Assembly: GCA_046598395.1 (NCBI GenBank)
Contig: JBKJIQ010000047.1
Coordinates: 62,001-126,000 of the forward strand
From: JAENVU01 sp046598395
GTDB taxonomy: Bacteria > Actinomycetota > Acidimicrobiia > IMCC26256 > JAENVU01
DNA length: 64,000 bases
Direction: 5' to 3'
How positions within the stretch are numbered: the first letter of the stretch is position 1; the number at the start of each line of letters is the position of its first letter. Both the position numbers and the translations under genes were made by a program. Under the pieces are notes generated by a model, which searched no databases, had not been told where the DNA came from, and worked only from the letters and a program-made list of their open reading frames with translations. Positions 17,006 through 25,935 of this stretch are shown here, in pieces.

Positions 17006-17742
17006 TGGCCGATGCATTGATCACACCATTGATCGCGCTACCGGCATACCCGATGGCCGCGGGTCGCGTGGACGGGTGGGCCGACCCCGCATTCGCGATT
17101 CAGGCGATGTACGTGGAGTCCCTGCAACGGGCGGGCGCCCAAGAAGCCGTGCTCGGCCCGCGTCATTTGGATCACGATGAAGCGATGGTGGTGATGTCTC
17201 GCTTCGACGGTCTCCTGCTCCCGGGCGGCGGCGACGTCAACCCCTCGCACTACGGACAGATCGCTGCACCCCAGACGTATGGCGTGATCGCGTTGCGTGA
17301 CGAGTTCGAGTTCGCATTGTGCTCCGCGGCACTGGAACTCGCGTTGCCGTTGCTCGCAATTTGTCGCGGGACGCAAGTATTGAACGTGGCGCGGGGTGGC
17401 ACCCTGCGCCAGCACATCACCGACGACTTTCCCGGGCACGGTCAGCCCGGAATCGAAGGCGGGCAGAACGTGCACCCGGTTTCGATCGTCCCACAGTCTC
17501 GCGTTGCGCTCGCCATGGGATCGACGCTCGCCGCGTGCTCGTGTCACCATCATCAGGCCGTCGACACACTCGGCACCGGACTCGTGGTCACCGCCAGCGA
17601 TACCGACGGGACCATCGAAGCGCTGGAACTCTCCGGGCCGGTGTGGGTAGCCGCCGTCCAGTGGCATCCCGAGGACACGGCCGCGATCGACCCGGCCCAG
17701 CAAGGCCTCTTCGACACCCTCGTGAGCAACGCTCGCCGCTAG
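17005..17742 (+). CDS. Class I glutamine-amidotransferase-like gamma-glutamyl hydrolase (PuuD family)
   Basis: 245 residues. Catalytic nucleophile Cys120 in LLAICRGTQVLN, and the paired His-x-Glu in VQWHPED, define the peptidase C26 (gamma-glutamyl-GABA hydrolase) family; LLPGGGDVNPSHYG is the oxyanion-side motif. It should remove glutamate from a gamma-glutamylated intermediate, closing the cycle begun by the preceding ligase. The GTG start overlaps that gene's stop by one base. Last gene of the operon. Confidence 0.87.
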   Translation: MADALITPLIALPAYPMAAGRVDGWADPAFAIQAMYVESLQRAGAQEAVLGPRHLDHDEAMVVMSRFDGLLLPGGGDVNPSHYGQIAAPQTYGVIALRDEFEFALCSAALELALPLLAICRGTQVLNVARGGTLRQHITDDFPGHGQPGIEGGQNVHPVSIVPQSRVALAMGSTLAACSCHHHQAVDTLGTGLVVTASDTDGTIEALELSGPVWVAAVQWHPEDTAAIDPAQQGLFDTLVSNARR

Positions 17743-17903
17743 TTCACCGGCGCGATCCGTTCCAGGAACGCCGTGACGATCGCAATGAGCTCCGCGGGCC
17801 GATCGATCATCGAGAACGTCTCTCACTGGTCGTGTTCACACGTCCCCGCACCCACGGGCGCGGGAATGACACCCGGCCGGAGCGCCATACCCGCCTTGTC
17901 CAT
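17739..17903 (-). pseudogene. Probable decayed end of an alpha/beta hydrolase gene
   Basis: In the otherwise gene-free 222-bp gap, one minus-strand frame reads MDKAGMALRPG to CEHDQ (17903-17826), meets TGA at 17823-17825, then continues as ETFSMIDRPAELIAIV and AFLERIAPVN to a second stop at 17739. The last 27 residues look like the final helix of alpha/beta hydrolases (MxDRPxELxxxVTAFL), so this is read as a degraded gene end with a stop in frame. No upstream part survives. The call rests on resemblance only. Confidence 0.3.
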
Positions 17904-17964
17904 TGTGCGGGCTCCCTGCGTGGAGACGATATCCGCACAGTGAACGTCGAATCACGTGCTTCTC

Positions 17965-18717
17965 CTACGGCGCGGACTTGGTCGCGACGAGTACGGCCCA
18001 ACCCGATGCCGGCGTGGACGCGGTGGTCTCCGTGTAGACGGCACCGGTTTCCACCGTGAAGCCGATCTGTTCGAGGATGGCGACCAGGTCCGGCACTTCG
18101 AACAGGACGAGTTCATGGTGCTCGTCGACCCGGCGGTAGCGGCCGTCGGGTTCGCGCATCAGGATCACGATGCGCCGATCGAGGCGGGCACCATCCCGGC
18201 CGGTCGTCTCGGTCGCATGCATGCCGAGCATCCAGGCTTCATGATCGTGGAAGACGTGGCGCACGTCCTGTCCGAGGTTGCGACCCGGCGTCGCGAGGTC
18301 CAAGAGGAACACACCGCCGGGTTGGAGGGAGTCGAACACCCGGGCAGCGAGCACGCGGATCGCATCCAGACCAACCCGCGGATCGGTGGCGTCGTTGAGC
18401 ACCTCGCCGGTCGCGGTCACGCCCACCGATGGCGCCAGTACCGCGTCGTGCACCGAACCGACAATGAACAAACCTCTGGGCGCATTCGCTCGGGCAAGAT
18501 CAATCATGGAGGACGAGATATCCACGCCCGTGACCGCATAGCCCGCCGCGATCAGCGCGGCGGCGAGAATCCCGGAGCCACAGCCGAGATCCATGACGTG
18601 GCCGTCCGTGAGTCCAACGGCATCGAGACGCTCGATCAGGAGACGCGCCGCATCCGCGGCGAGATCCCCGAAGCCAGTGTGATGGATCTGCGCCTGATCC
18701 GGCCAGTAGTACGACAC
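17965..18717 (-). CDS. Class I SAM-dependent methyltransferase
   Basis: 250 residues. SAM-binding motif I VMDLGCGSG around residues 41-49, acidic loop GVDISSSMI, and post-motif LQPGGVFLLDLATPG place it in the class I Rossmann methyltransferases (Methyltransf_25/11 type). Substrate is unknown. The GTG start overlaps the stop of the upstream SDR gene by one base (TAGTG), so it is the last gene of the minus-strand operon starting at 22800. Confidence 0.85.
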   Translation of the reverse strand: MSYYWPDQAQIHHTGFGDLAADAARLLIERLDAVGLTDGHVMDLGCGSGILAAALIAAGYAVTGVDISSSMIDLARANAPRGLFIVGSVHDAVLAPSVGVTATGEVLNDATDPRVGLDAIRVLAARVFDSLQPGGVFLLDLATPGRNLGQDVRHVFHDHEAWMLGMHATETTGRDGARLDRRIVILMREPDGRYRRVDEHHELVLFEVPDLVAILEQIGFTVETGAVYTETTASTPASGWAVLVATKSAP

Positions 18718-19475
18718 TAAAACGCGTCGGGACGGAGCAACGCGTCGATGCCACCGTCGACGAACAAGATCGAGCCGTGAACGTAGGACGCGGCGGGTGA
18801 GAGCAGGAACTCGATCACCGCGGCGACCTCATCTGGGGTGCCGACGGTGCCGGTGGGGATGGGCAGCGATTCGATCAGGGGGCCAAAGACGGGATCGTCG
18901 AGCCCCTGCTGGAGCAACGGCGACTGAAACGGCCCCGGCGCCACCGCGTTGATGCGGACTCCGCGGCCCCCCCATTCCGTCACCCGATGCCGAACGGCCC
19001 GGGCGATCGCCACCTTGCTCGACGCGTACACCGAGTTCCCGGCCAACTCCGTTGCCATCATCCGTGCCCGAGGTTCGTCACCATCAAGGAACGCTGCCAC
19101 CAGATCGGCGTTCACCGTGGGGTCGATCGTGGTGGAGTTCGACGAGATCGCGACGGCAGCGCTGCCCGCGTCCAGGGCGTCGAAACAGCCGTCGAAGAAT
19201 GCGATCGCCCCGAAGTAGTTCACCGATGCGATGAGCGCGTGGTCCGACACCTGCGGCCCCAACCCCGCGCACGGGATCAACCCGTCGAGGGACGAGCCGA
19301 CGAGCGCGAGCGATTCGACCACCGCTCGCTGCCGGCCGTCGGACGTCCCGAGATCCGCGTTCACGTCCGCGCCGCACAGGTCGACGGTGACCACGCGACC
19401 CCCGCGCGCTCGAAGGCGCGCCGTCACCGCCGCGCCGAGGCCGGAGGCGGAGCCAGTCACCAGGTAGGTAGTCAT
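18717..19475 (-). CDS. Short-chain dehydrogenase, 3-alpha-hydroxysteroid dehydrogenase-like
   Basis: 252 residues with the Rossmann motif TGSASGLG, active-site YASSKVA and the VNYFGAIAFFDGC stretch; overall spacing, including a short strand after the Rossmann motif and the MMATELAGNSVYASSKVA insert, recalls HsdA-type 3-alpha-hydroxysteroid dehydrogenases. That substrate is only a family suggestion, though the acyl-CoA ligase upstream would fit steroid or terpenoid side chains. C-terminal GSILFVDGGIDALLRPDAF is intact. It lies 20 bp after the cyclase gene. Confidence 0.82.
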   Translation of the reverse strand: MTTYLVTGSASGLGAAVTARLRARGGRVVTVDLCGADVNADLGTSDGRQRAVVESLALVGSSLDGLIPCAGLGPQVSDHALIASVNYFGAIAFFDGCFDALDAGSAAVAISSNSTTIDPTVNADLVAAFLDGDEPRARMMATELAGNSVYASSKVAIARAVRHRVTEWGGRGVRINAVAPGPFQSPLLQQGLDDPVFGPLIESLPIPTGTVGTPDEVAAVIEFLLSPAASYVHGSILFVDGGIDALLRPDAF

Positions 19476-19495
19476 GTCAGTTCCTCAGCATCTGT

Positions 19496-20428
19496 TCACT
19501 TCGTCGCAGTCGGCGCTACGAGACCACCGCAGGCGTAGGTGATCGGAAGCGGTGTGGCCGAAAGCAGAAACTCGTAGACCCCGTCGGCCGCACAATCGGT
19601 GGCGAGCTCATCGAGATCCCACTGCTGACCTTGGGGCATGCCCACGTCCCGTAGCTCGATCATGTGCGTGGGGAAGAGGTACTGGTTCTCGCCGGGACAC
19701 GGGTACGGCTCGAACACGTGCGTGTCGTTCGCGATCGCGGCGATGTCATGGTCGTGCAACCACTCGACCGCGTCGAGACCGATGCCCGGAGAGATGTCCG
19801 CGTAGCGATTCCGGTCTCCCACCCTCAGCCAATGCATCTGGCCAGTGCGCACCAACACGATGTCTCCGGGCAACGCCGTGAGCCCAGCCAATGCCAGACA
19901 GGAATCCAGGTCCGCGCCGGTCACCGCGTACGGCTCGTTGAAGAACTCGACCCCATGAAACCGGGCCACGTCACACAACAGGCCGCGCGAGAGCACCGGG
20001 CCGAAATGTTCGATTCCGAGCTTGGTGGCGCCGGATTCCATCGTGGTCGTAGCCGCGGCGATGCCGTTGTAGAGCAGGCCGTCGTAGCCCGCGTGAGACA
20101 GCGCATCCCAGTGGGTGGCCGATTGCGTGCCGGTCACCACCTCGTCGTCGCTCGTCGCGAAGTCGCGTACGTCACCGCTGAAGGCGTACGACGCTTGCAG
20201 CATCGTGAGCGTGGGGTTCCTGCGGCCGAGAATGCGACCGGTTTGGGGACCGTCAAGGTCCATCGGGATCGAGAGCGAGAACGACACCCCGCGATGCACG
20301 GCGCCCGCACCGCGGCGGACCGCCGCGGCATCGATGAGGTTCAACGTGCCCCGTTGGTCATCGGCGCCCCAGCGCCCCCAGTTCGAGACCCGTTGCGCCA
20401 ACGCTGCCTGTTCGGCGTCGAGCGGCAC
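19496..20428 (-). CDS. Cyclase-family metal-dependent hydrolase
   Basis: 310 residues of the cyclase/kynurenine-formamidase family (PF04199). The signature zinc motif HxxxDxxxH appears as THWDALSH, and the N-terminal SNWGRWGADDQRGTLNLI is characteristic of the long actinobacterial subgroup. Members hydrolyse amides, esters or lactones; the substrate here is unknown. GTG start one base after the stop of the AMP-ligase gene, so translation is coupled. Confidence 0.85.
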   Translation of the reverse strand: MPLDAEQAALAQRVSNWGRWGADDQRGTLNLIDAAAVRRGAGAVHRGVSFSLSIPMDLDGPQTGRILGRRNPTLTMLQASYAFSGDVRDFATSDDEVVTGTQSATHWDALSHAGYDGLLYNGIAAATTTMESGATKLGIEHFGPVLSRGLLCDVARFHGVEFFNEPYAVTGADLDSCLALAGLTALPGDIVLVRTGQMHWLRVGDRNRYADISPGIGLDAVEWLHDHDIAAIANDTHVFEPYPCPGENQYLFPTHMIELRDVGMPQGQQWDLDELATDCAADGVYEFLLSATPLPITYACGGLVAPTATK

Positions 20429-20429
20429 G

Positions 20430-21989
20430 TCAGCTCCCGTAGATCGTGCGGAGTTCGTGCTTGAGTACCTTGCCGGTGGGATTGCGCGGCAGCACGGCGA
20501 CGATCTCGAGCTGCTCCGGAATCTTCTGCACCATCAGCCCTTCGTCTTTGCAGAACTCGAAGAGCTCCGGAAGCGTGGGCGGATTCGCCGGGTCCGCGGC
20601 CACGATGACCGCGCACGCACGTTCTCCGGATTGCGTATCGGGCAGGCCGATCACCGCGGCGTCGGCAATCGCGGGGTGGGTGAACAGCAGATCCTCCACT
20701 TCTTTGGCCGAAATGTTCTCCCCCTTGCGAATGATCACGTCTTTGAGGCGGCCGGTGATCACCACGTGGTTGTCCTCGCGCACGATGCCGAGGTCGCCGG
20801 TGCGGAAGTAGCCGTCGGAGTCGAATCCCTCGGCGTTCAGGGCGGAATCGGTATACCCGAGGCACAAGTTTGGACCCTTGACGCGGATCTCACCCTCTTC
20901 GCCACGGCCCGCGACCGCGCCATCGAGGGTGACCACGCGCACGTCGACGCCGAGGCAGAGAGCCCCCTCGGTGTTCGCGAGCTGCTCGTCGGTGGCGTCG
21001 ACCCGGGCGATCGAGAGGATCGGACACTCGGTGAGTCCGTAGCCGGACGAGATCCCGATTCCCCCTAGCTCGTCCTTCACCTCGTAGTGCAGCTGCGGTG
21101 GCTTCGCCGCGCCGCCTCCCACAAATACTCGCGTCTCGGGGAACAACCGACGATCCGGTGTCGCCCGCTGCGCGGTGAGGTAGGCGAGGTGAAAGAACGT
21201 CCCTGCGCCCGCGATCGTCACTCGCTCCCGTTCGAGGACCGGGATCGTGAGATCCGGGACAAACGCCTCGACGATCACGTGGGGACAGCCCGCCATCAGC
21301 CCGGCGAACAGCCAGCCGATACCGCCGATGTGGGTGAACGGGAACACCATGGCGTTGCGGTCATCGGCCGTGAGGTTGAAGGCGTCGACCATCGAATAGG
21401 CCGACGCGGCCACGGTGTTGTCGTTATGGCGAGCGCCCTTCGGGTCCGCGGTGGTGCCTGATGTGTAGAACAGCCAGCGCAGCGGGCCATCGGCGCGAAC
21501 ACCCGGCGTGAAGGTGGCTCCACCAACGGGCACGGGCGGCAGCGCCGCAACATCTCCATCGAGTGTGTCACCACGGTGCATCTCGAGCACCTCGACACCG
21601 GTGATCGCGCGCGCCATCGCACCAAAGTCGAAGCCCCGCCATTCGCCTGGCACCACCAGCAACTTGGCGCCGGCTTCGCGGACGACGAAAGCGACTTCGC
21701 GTTCGCGATAGATCGGCAGGATTGGGTTCTGCACTGCCCCTAACCGAGCGAGGCCACCCACGAGCACCATCGACTCGATCCACGTGGGCATCTGCCACGA
21801 CACCACATCACCTTCGCCGATTCCGCGAGCATGAAACGCGGCGGCCGCTCGCTCCGAGGCATCGCGATACTCGGCGAAGGTCAGCGTGCGCGAGTCCTCA
21901 TCGATCACGAACCGCGCGTCAGGAGTATCCGCGGCGCGAGCAACGATCAACTCCCAGAGCGACGTGAACTGCGTCAGTCGTTGCGCCAC
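20430..21989 (-). CDS. Acyl-CoA synthetase / AMP-dependent ligase
   Basis: 519-residue ANL-superfamily ligase. P-loop motif FYTSGTTADPKGA, adenylate motif SGYGLTECP, hinge YFRTGDLG and catalytic Lys in RNPTGKVLKHEL are all present. It should activate a carboxylic acid as acyl-AMP and then the CoA thioester; overall it resembles cyclohexanecarboxylate-CoA ligase-like proteins. GTG start four bases after the stop of the SDR gene. It probably supplies the CoA substrate for the operon's SDRs. Confidence 0.88.
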   Translation of the reverse strand: MAQRLTQFTSLWELIVARAADTPDARFVIDEDSRTLTFAEYRDASERAAAAFHARGIGEGDVVSWQMPTWIESMVLVGGLARLGAVQNPILPIYREREVAFVVREAGAKLLVVPGEWRGFDFGAMARAITGVEVLEMHRGDTLDGDVAALPPVPVGGATFTPGVRADGPLRWLFYTSGTTADPKGARHNDNTVAASAYSMVDAFNLTADDRNAMVFPFTHIGGIGWLFAGLMAGCPHVIVEAFVPDLTIPVLERERVTIAGAGTFFHLAYLTAQRATPDRRLFPETRVFVGGGAAKPPQLHYEVKDELGGIGISSGYGLTECPILSIARVDATDEQLANTEGALCLGVDVRVVTLDGAVAGRGEEGEIRVKGPNLCLGYTDSALNAEGFDSDGYFRTGDLGIVREDNHVVITGRLKDVIIRKGENISAKEVEDLLFTHPAIADAAVIGLPDTQSGERACAVIVAADPANPPTLPELFEFCKDEGLMVQKIPEQLEIVAVLPRNPTGKVLKHELRTIYGS

Positions 21990-21993
21990 CGCT

Positions 21994-22800
21994 TCAGCCT
22001 GCCTCGGCGGGGTTCGTCGGTGAAGTCTTCGGTTTCGGGAATCCGCCCCCGTAGGTCACCAGTCCCCCATCGATCGAGATGATCGAGCCGATCATGTACC
22101 TCGCTATGTCGGAAGCGACGTAGGCGATGCATTCAGCGACCTCCTCGGGTTCGGAAACGCCGATGCGACTCATCACGGGCCGCAAGACATCGAAGTCCGC
22201 ATCCTCGGGGAGTCGGAAGCCCTTGGTGAGCGGCGTGCGCATCCCACCAGGTGCCACACAGTTGACCCGTACGCCCTGATCGACGTATTCGACCGCGAGC
22301 GCACGAGTCAGGTTCACGACGCCACCCTTCGACGCGCAATAGGCCGCCGAGTACGGCTGACCCATGATCCCGGCGTTCGACGCGATGTTCACGATCGCGC
22401 CGCCACCGTCGAGCAAGTACGGAAGTGTGAATCGGCACATCAAGAACGTACCGGTGAGATTCACGCCGATGATGGATGCCCACCGCTCCGGCGACTCCTC
22501 TTCGCTTTTCGCAAACCCGCCGATACCGGCCGAGTTGACCAGGAGCTGCGGGCGACCGAGCTCCGTTGCGATCGCATCGACCGTGGCTTGGACCGAGGCC
22601 GGGTCGCTCACATCCGCGGCATACGGCTTGGCGGTACCGCCCGCGCCCACGATCTCGGCCACGGCGGCTTCCGCGGTCTCCGCAGACAGGTCGACCACCG
22701 CGACGGATGCGCCTTCCGCGGCGAACAGTGCAGCGGTGGCACGACCGAGGCCGGAACCGGCACCGGTGACAATCGCGACTCGGTCGGTGAAACGCGCCAT
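21994..22800 (-). CDS. Short-chain dehydrogenase/reductase
   Basis: 268-residue classical SDR: TGAGSGLG cofactor motif, NSAG, YCASKGGV catalytic Tyr/Lys and GSIISIDGG at the C-end. I start it at the ATG of 22800 (GGGAG eight bases upstream) rather than the TTG at 22815. It is first in a five-gene minus-strand operon. A TAGATT -10 box about 40 bp upstream falls inside a degenerate copy of the TCTGAC-N5-GTCAGA palindrome. Substrate is unknown, presumably a hydroxyacyl-CoA or alcohol. Confidence 0.88.
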   Translation of the reverse strand: MARFTDRVAIVTGAGSGLGRATAALFAAEGASVAVVDLSAETAEAAVAEIVGAGGTAKPYAADVSDPASVQATVDAIATELGRPQLLVNSAGIGGFAKSEEESPERWASIIGVNLTGTFLMCRFTLPYLLDGGGAIVNIASNAGIMGQPYSAAYCASKGGVVNLTRALAVEYVDQGVRVNCVAPGGMRTPLTKGFRLPEDADFDVLRPVMSRIGVSEPEEVAECIAYVASDIARYMIGSIISIDGGLVTYGGGFPKPKTSPTNPAEAG

Positions 22801-22837
22801 GACGGGGACTCCCAAAGCTGGTGGACGACGGCGCAGA

Positions 22838-22871
22838 AATCTAACGCCTCGTCAGGTCCGGCTCGTAGAGT
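22838..22871. promoter_or_regulatory. Divergent promoter with degenerate TCTGAC-N5-GTCAGA palindrome
   Basis: TCTAACGCCTCGTCAGG at 22840-22856 matches the palindrome at 33720-33736 in 13 of 17 positions. It covers a minus-strand TAGATT -10 box (22838-22843) for the SDR operon and lies just upstream of a plus-strand TAGAGT (22866-22871) nine bases before the acyl-CoA ligase ATG. One bound regulator could control both directions. Confidence 0.4.
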
Positions 22872-22880
22872 CAAGAAATC

Positions 22881-24392
22881 ATGGTTGCATCCGCCCACAC
22901 CGCGGCGCTCTTGCGCGTCGCCGCCGCCACCCATCCCGACCGCGACGCCTACGTCCACAACAACAAGCGAGCCACCTACGCCTGGCTCGACCGGGTGGCC
23001 GACGGGTTCGCCACGACGTTGATCGGACTCGGAGTGCAACCCGGCGATGTGGTGGCCCTGATGCTGCCCTCCTCCATCAAGTTCGCAGCGTGCTACCTGG
23101 GCGCCCTCCGGGCCGGCGCGATTACCTCGGCCATCAACGGTCGACTCGGCGAGAACGAGCAACGCAGCATCCTGGACCGCACCACCCCTGCGGTCACCGT
23201 GGTGGGAGACGGTGCCACGCCCCCCGACGGCGCGCCGATCGGCCAGGTCATCCGAGTCGAAGACCTCAAGGATGCGTTCGGCACGACGCCCACGGCCACG
23301 TTTCCGGACCTCACCATGACCGACGCGGCGTGCATTGTTTGGACCAGCGGCACCACCGGGATCCCGAAGGGCGCGGTCTACGACCATGCACGCATGCGCG
23401 CCATCAGCGACAACATCGGCCAACTCACCGAACCCGGCGATCGCCGGTTGGTCGTGCTCCCTTTTCCTCACGTGGGGTACATGACCCGCATGTGGGACGA
23501 ACTCGCGAACGGCACCACGGTCGTGATCGCGAGTGAACCGTGGTCGGCCGCCGAGACGTTGCGGCTCATACGCGACGAACACATCACGATGGGAACCGGA
23601 GTTCCCACCCAATGGGAACTTGTCCTCTCCCACCCGGACATCGCGGCCACAGATTTCTCGGGGCTGCGGGTGGTGGGAACCGGCGGCGCCACGATCGCTC
23701 CGGACTTGATTCGTCGGATGCGAGAGACGTTGCGATGTCCGGTCATCACCCGATACACGAGTACCGAGGCCGGCGTGACCACCAGCACCCTCGTTGGTGA
23801 TCCCGACGACGTCATTGCGACCACCGTCGGCCGGCCCGCGCCGGATGTGGAACTGCGCATACTACCGATCGACGGCGACGTTCACGGAGGTGACGTTCAC
23901 GGGCGCGTCGGCGATGTGGGCGAGATCCTGTCCCGGTCGCCCGCCATGATGCGGGAGTACTGGTGCGACCCCGTCACGACCGCGGCCACCATCGACGCCG
24001 ACGGCTGGCTCCACACCGGAGACTTGGGCGTGATCGGCGACGACGGCAACCTGCGAATCGTGGGTCGGCTCAAGGAGATGTACATCCGCGGCGGCTACAA
24101 CGTGTATCCCTCCGAAGTGGAGGCAACGCTCGGAACTCACCCGGAGGTGGCACAGGTCGCGGTGATCGGAATGCCCGAACCGGTGCTCGGCGAGATCGGA
24201 GTGGCGTTCGTCGTCGCCACCGACGCTCAGGACCCGCCTGATCTCACCACCCTGCGAGACTGGTGCCGGTCTCGTATTGCCGACTACAAGGCACCGGACA
24301 AACTCATCACGGTCGAGGCGTTGCCACTCAACGCCACCAACAAGGTCGACAAAGCCAGCCTCGCAACCACCTACGCGTCAACGCGGGCATAG
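22881..24392 (+). CDS. Acyl-CoA synthetase / AMP-dependent ligase
   Basis: 503 residues, ANL superfamily. P-loop WTSGTTGIPKGA, adenylate motif TRYTSTEAGV, hinge WLHTGDLG, and catalytic Lys in NATNKVDKASL. It activates an unidentified carboxylic acid to its CoA ester. TAGAGT nine bases upstream and the absence of a clear SD suggest a nearly leaderless mRNA. It is divergent from the SDR-ligase-cyclase operon and is followed after 36 bp by the unknown protein at 24429. Confidence 0.87.
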   Translation: MVASAHTAALLRVAAATHPDRDAYVHNNKRATYAWLDRVADGFATTLIGLGVQPGDVVALMLPSSIKFAACYLGALRAGAITSAINGRLGENEQRSILDRTTPAVTVVGDGATPPDGAPIGQVIRVEDLKDAFGTTPTATFPDLTMTDAACIVWTSGTTGIPKGAVYDHARMRAISDNIGQLTEPGDRRLVVLPFPHVGYMTRMWDELANGTTVVIASEPWSAAETLRLIRDEHITMGTGVPTQWELVLSHPDIAATDFSGLRVVGTGGATIAPDLIRRMRETLRCPVITRYTSTEAGVTTSTLVGDPDDVIATTVGRPAPDVELRILPIDGDVHGGDVHGRVGDVGEILSRSPAMMREYWCDPVTTAATIDADGWLHTGDLGVIGDDGNLRIVGRLKEMYIRGGYNVYPSEVEATLGTHPEVAQVAVIGMPEPVLGEIGVAFVVATDAQDPPDLTTLRDWCRSRIADYKAPDKLITVEALPLNATNKVDKASLATTYASTRA

Positions 24393-24428
24393 CGCGCGCA
24401 GCTGCCGCCGAAACAAAAGGACATCGAT

Positions 24429-25235
24429 ATGGCCATTCAAGAAGTGGGCTCGGGCGATACCCGCGTCAAGCCGATCAAGCTGGGCGGCGCACTCGTCACC
24501 ATCGTGGAACCACACCGGGGCCACGAGGTCGACTACAACCGCTGGTACGAGCGCGACCACTTCTACTCGGGCTGCATGATCGGCGCCTGGACCATCAGCG
24601 GTACCCGTTACGTTGCAACCCGTGCCCACAAGAACGTGCGGTTCCCCGCGATTTCTGATGGCATTGCGCCGGTTGCGTCACCCTTGGATCAAGGTTCCTA
24701 CGTCGCGATCTACTGGGTCCTCGCGGGCAAGTTCGGCGAATGGATTCGGTGGGGCACCGACCAGGTCAACTGGCTGCACGAGAACGAGCGGATGTTCTCC
24801 CATCGCGATCATGTGCACACCGCGATGTACAAGCTGCGTGGGGAGTCACACGCCGATGCCGACGGCGTTCCCGTGGAACTCGCGCTCGACCGCGGCTACC
24901 CCGGTCTCGTGATCATGATGGCCGAACCGCCCGAAGGTTCGGATGGCGCCTGGCTCACCGACTGGGTTTCGCAACGTTCGTCGGCGCCCGCCGATCAAGT
25001 GGTTGCACTCACGAGCGTTCCGCTCCTCGCCGATGCCCCACCCGACGTTCCCCTCACCCCCGAGACCGAGCGCGTGTGCTTGCTCTGGTTCGACGAGCAG
25101 GATCCGCTGGATCGCTGGGACGGGTATCAAAAGATCGCAGCCGACCTCGAAGCTGCCGGCGGACGCGTGGTGTTCGCGGCGCCGTTCATCAAGACGGTCC
25201 CCGGCACCGATACCTATACCGATCAGCTTTGGTAG
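24429..25235 (+). CDS. Uncharacterised protein, possible double alpha/beta-barrel
   Basis: 268 residues with no membrane segment or signal peptide. The motif YNRWYERDHFY near residue 36 recalls dimeric alpha/beta-barrel (EthD-like) proteins, which often show YNxWYxxxH, and a similar strand-helix-strand run occurs after residue 205 (VCLLWFDEQDPLDRWDGY), so it may contain two such modules. I do not recognise a named family. SD-like AAAGGA precedes the ATG. Position after an acyl-CoA ligase suggests the same catabolic unit. Confidence 0.7.
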   Translation: MAIQEVGSGDTRVKPIKLGGALVTIVEPHRGHEVDYNRWYERDHFYSGCMIGAWTISGTRYVATRAHKNVRFPAISDGIAPVASPLDQGSYVAIYWVLAGKFGEWIRWGTDQVNWLHENERMFSHRDHVHTAMYKLRGESHADADGVPVELALDRGYPGLVIMMAEPPEGSDGAWLTDWVSQRSSAPADQVVALTSVPLLADAPPDVPLTPETERVCLLWFDEQDPLDRWDGYQKIAADLEAAGGRVVFAAPFIKTVPGTDTYTDQLW

Positions 25236-25243
25236 CCGGTCCG

Positions 25244-25603
25244 GTGCCACCGAACTCCGACGAACACGACCAGGGAATCGAACCCGACGTTCGCTTCACC
25301 TACGCGAACGAGCGAACGTTCCTCGCGTGGAATCGCACCGCGCTTGCGCTCATCGCAACCGGGGTTGCGGCAACCCAGCTCCTACCAAAGTTCGGTGTTG
25401 ACTTCGGCCGCCGAATCCTCGGCCTGCCACTGATCGCACTGGGCGCGGTCCTGGCAGTCACCAGCTACCAGTACTGGCAACGCAACCAACGGGCGATGCG
25501 TCGATCAGAGCCACTTCCGCGATCGCCGATGCCGCTGATCCTCTCGATCGGCATCGGTGGAGTGGCAGTCATTGCCGTGGTGCTGGGCCTGTTCGGCAAC
25601 TGA
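25244..25603 (+). CDS. DUF202 (YidH-family) membrane protein
   Basis: About 119 residues with three membrane helices. The N-terminal signature FTYANERTFLAWNRTALALI is diagnostic for DUF202/YidH proteins, whose role is unknown. Start uncertain: GTG at 25244 gives the usual family length; TTG at 25229, overlapping the previous gene, is also in frame. The stop overlaps the ATG of the next, homologous gene (TGATG), so the two are coupled. Confidence 0.8.
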   Translation: MPPNSDEHDQGIEPDVRFTYANERTFLAWNRTALALIATGVAATQLLPKFGVDFGRRILGLPLIALGAVLAVTSYQYWQRNQRAMRRSEPLPRSPMPLILSIGIGGVAVIAVVLGLFGN

Positions 25604-25935
25604 TGGCGTCTCCCATCGAGCCCGGCGACGACGGTCTCTCCCCCGAGCGCACCGTGATGGCGTGGAACCGGTCCGGGATTGCATTTCTCGTGGCCATCGC
25701 CGCGCTCGGCCGACGACTCTGGCCGCTCGATCGGGGGAACCATCGGATCGTGCTCATCACTGTTGGCATCGCCGCGATGGCTTTCCTCGGGAGCCTCTGG
25801 AACGCATCGCGCCTTCGCACCCATTCGCGCTACGGCGGCGAGACACTCGACCCCCACGCGTTTCGGCTGGTGAGCGGGGGAACGTTGGTACTGGCGGTCG
25901 CCGGGTTTGCCCTCGCGCTCTTCCCGGCGACCTAG
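25603..25935 (+). CDS. DUF202-family membrane protein, second copy
   Basis: 110 residues, three membrane helices, with the variant signature LSPERTVMAWNRSGIAFLV. It overlaps its paralogue's stop codon by one base; such YidH/YidG-like pairs are a known arrangement. Function is unknown, perhaps a small heteromeric membrane complex. Ends 4 bp inside the convergent oxidoreductase gene. Confidence 0.82.
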   Translation: MASPIEPGDDGLSPERTVMAWNRSGIAFLVAIAALGRRLWPLDRGNHRIVLITVGIAAMAFLGSLWNASRLRTHSRYGGETLDPHAFRLVSGGTLVLAVAGFALALFPAT

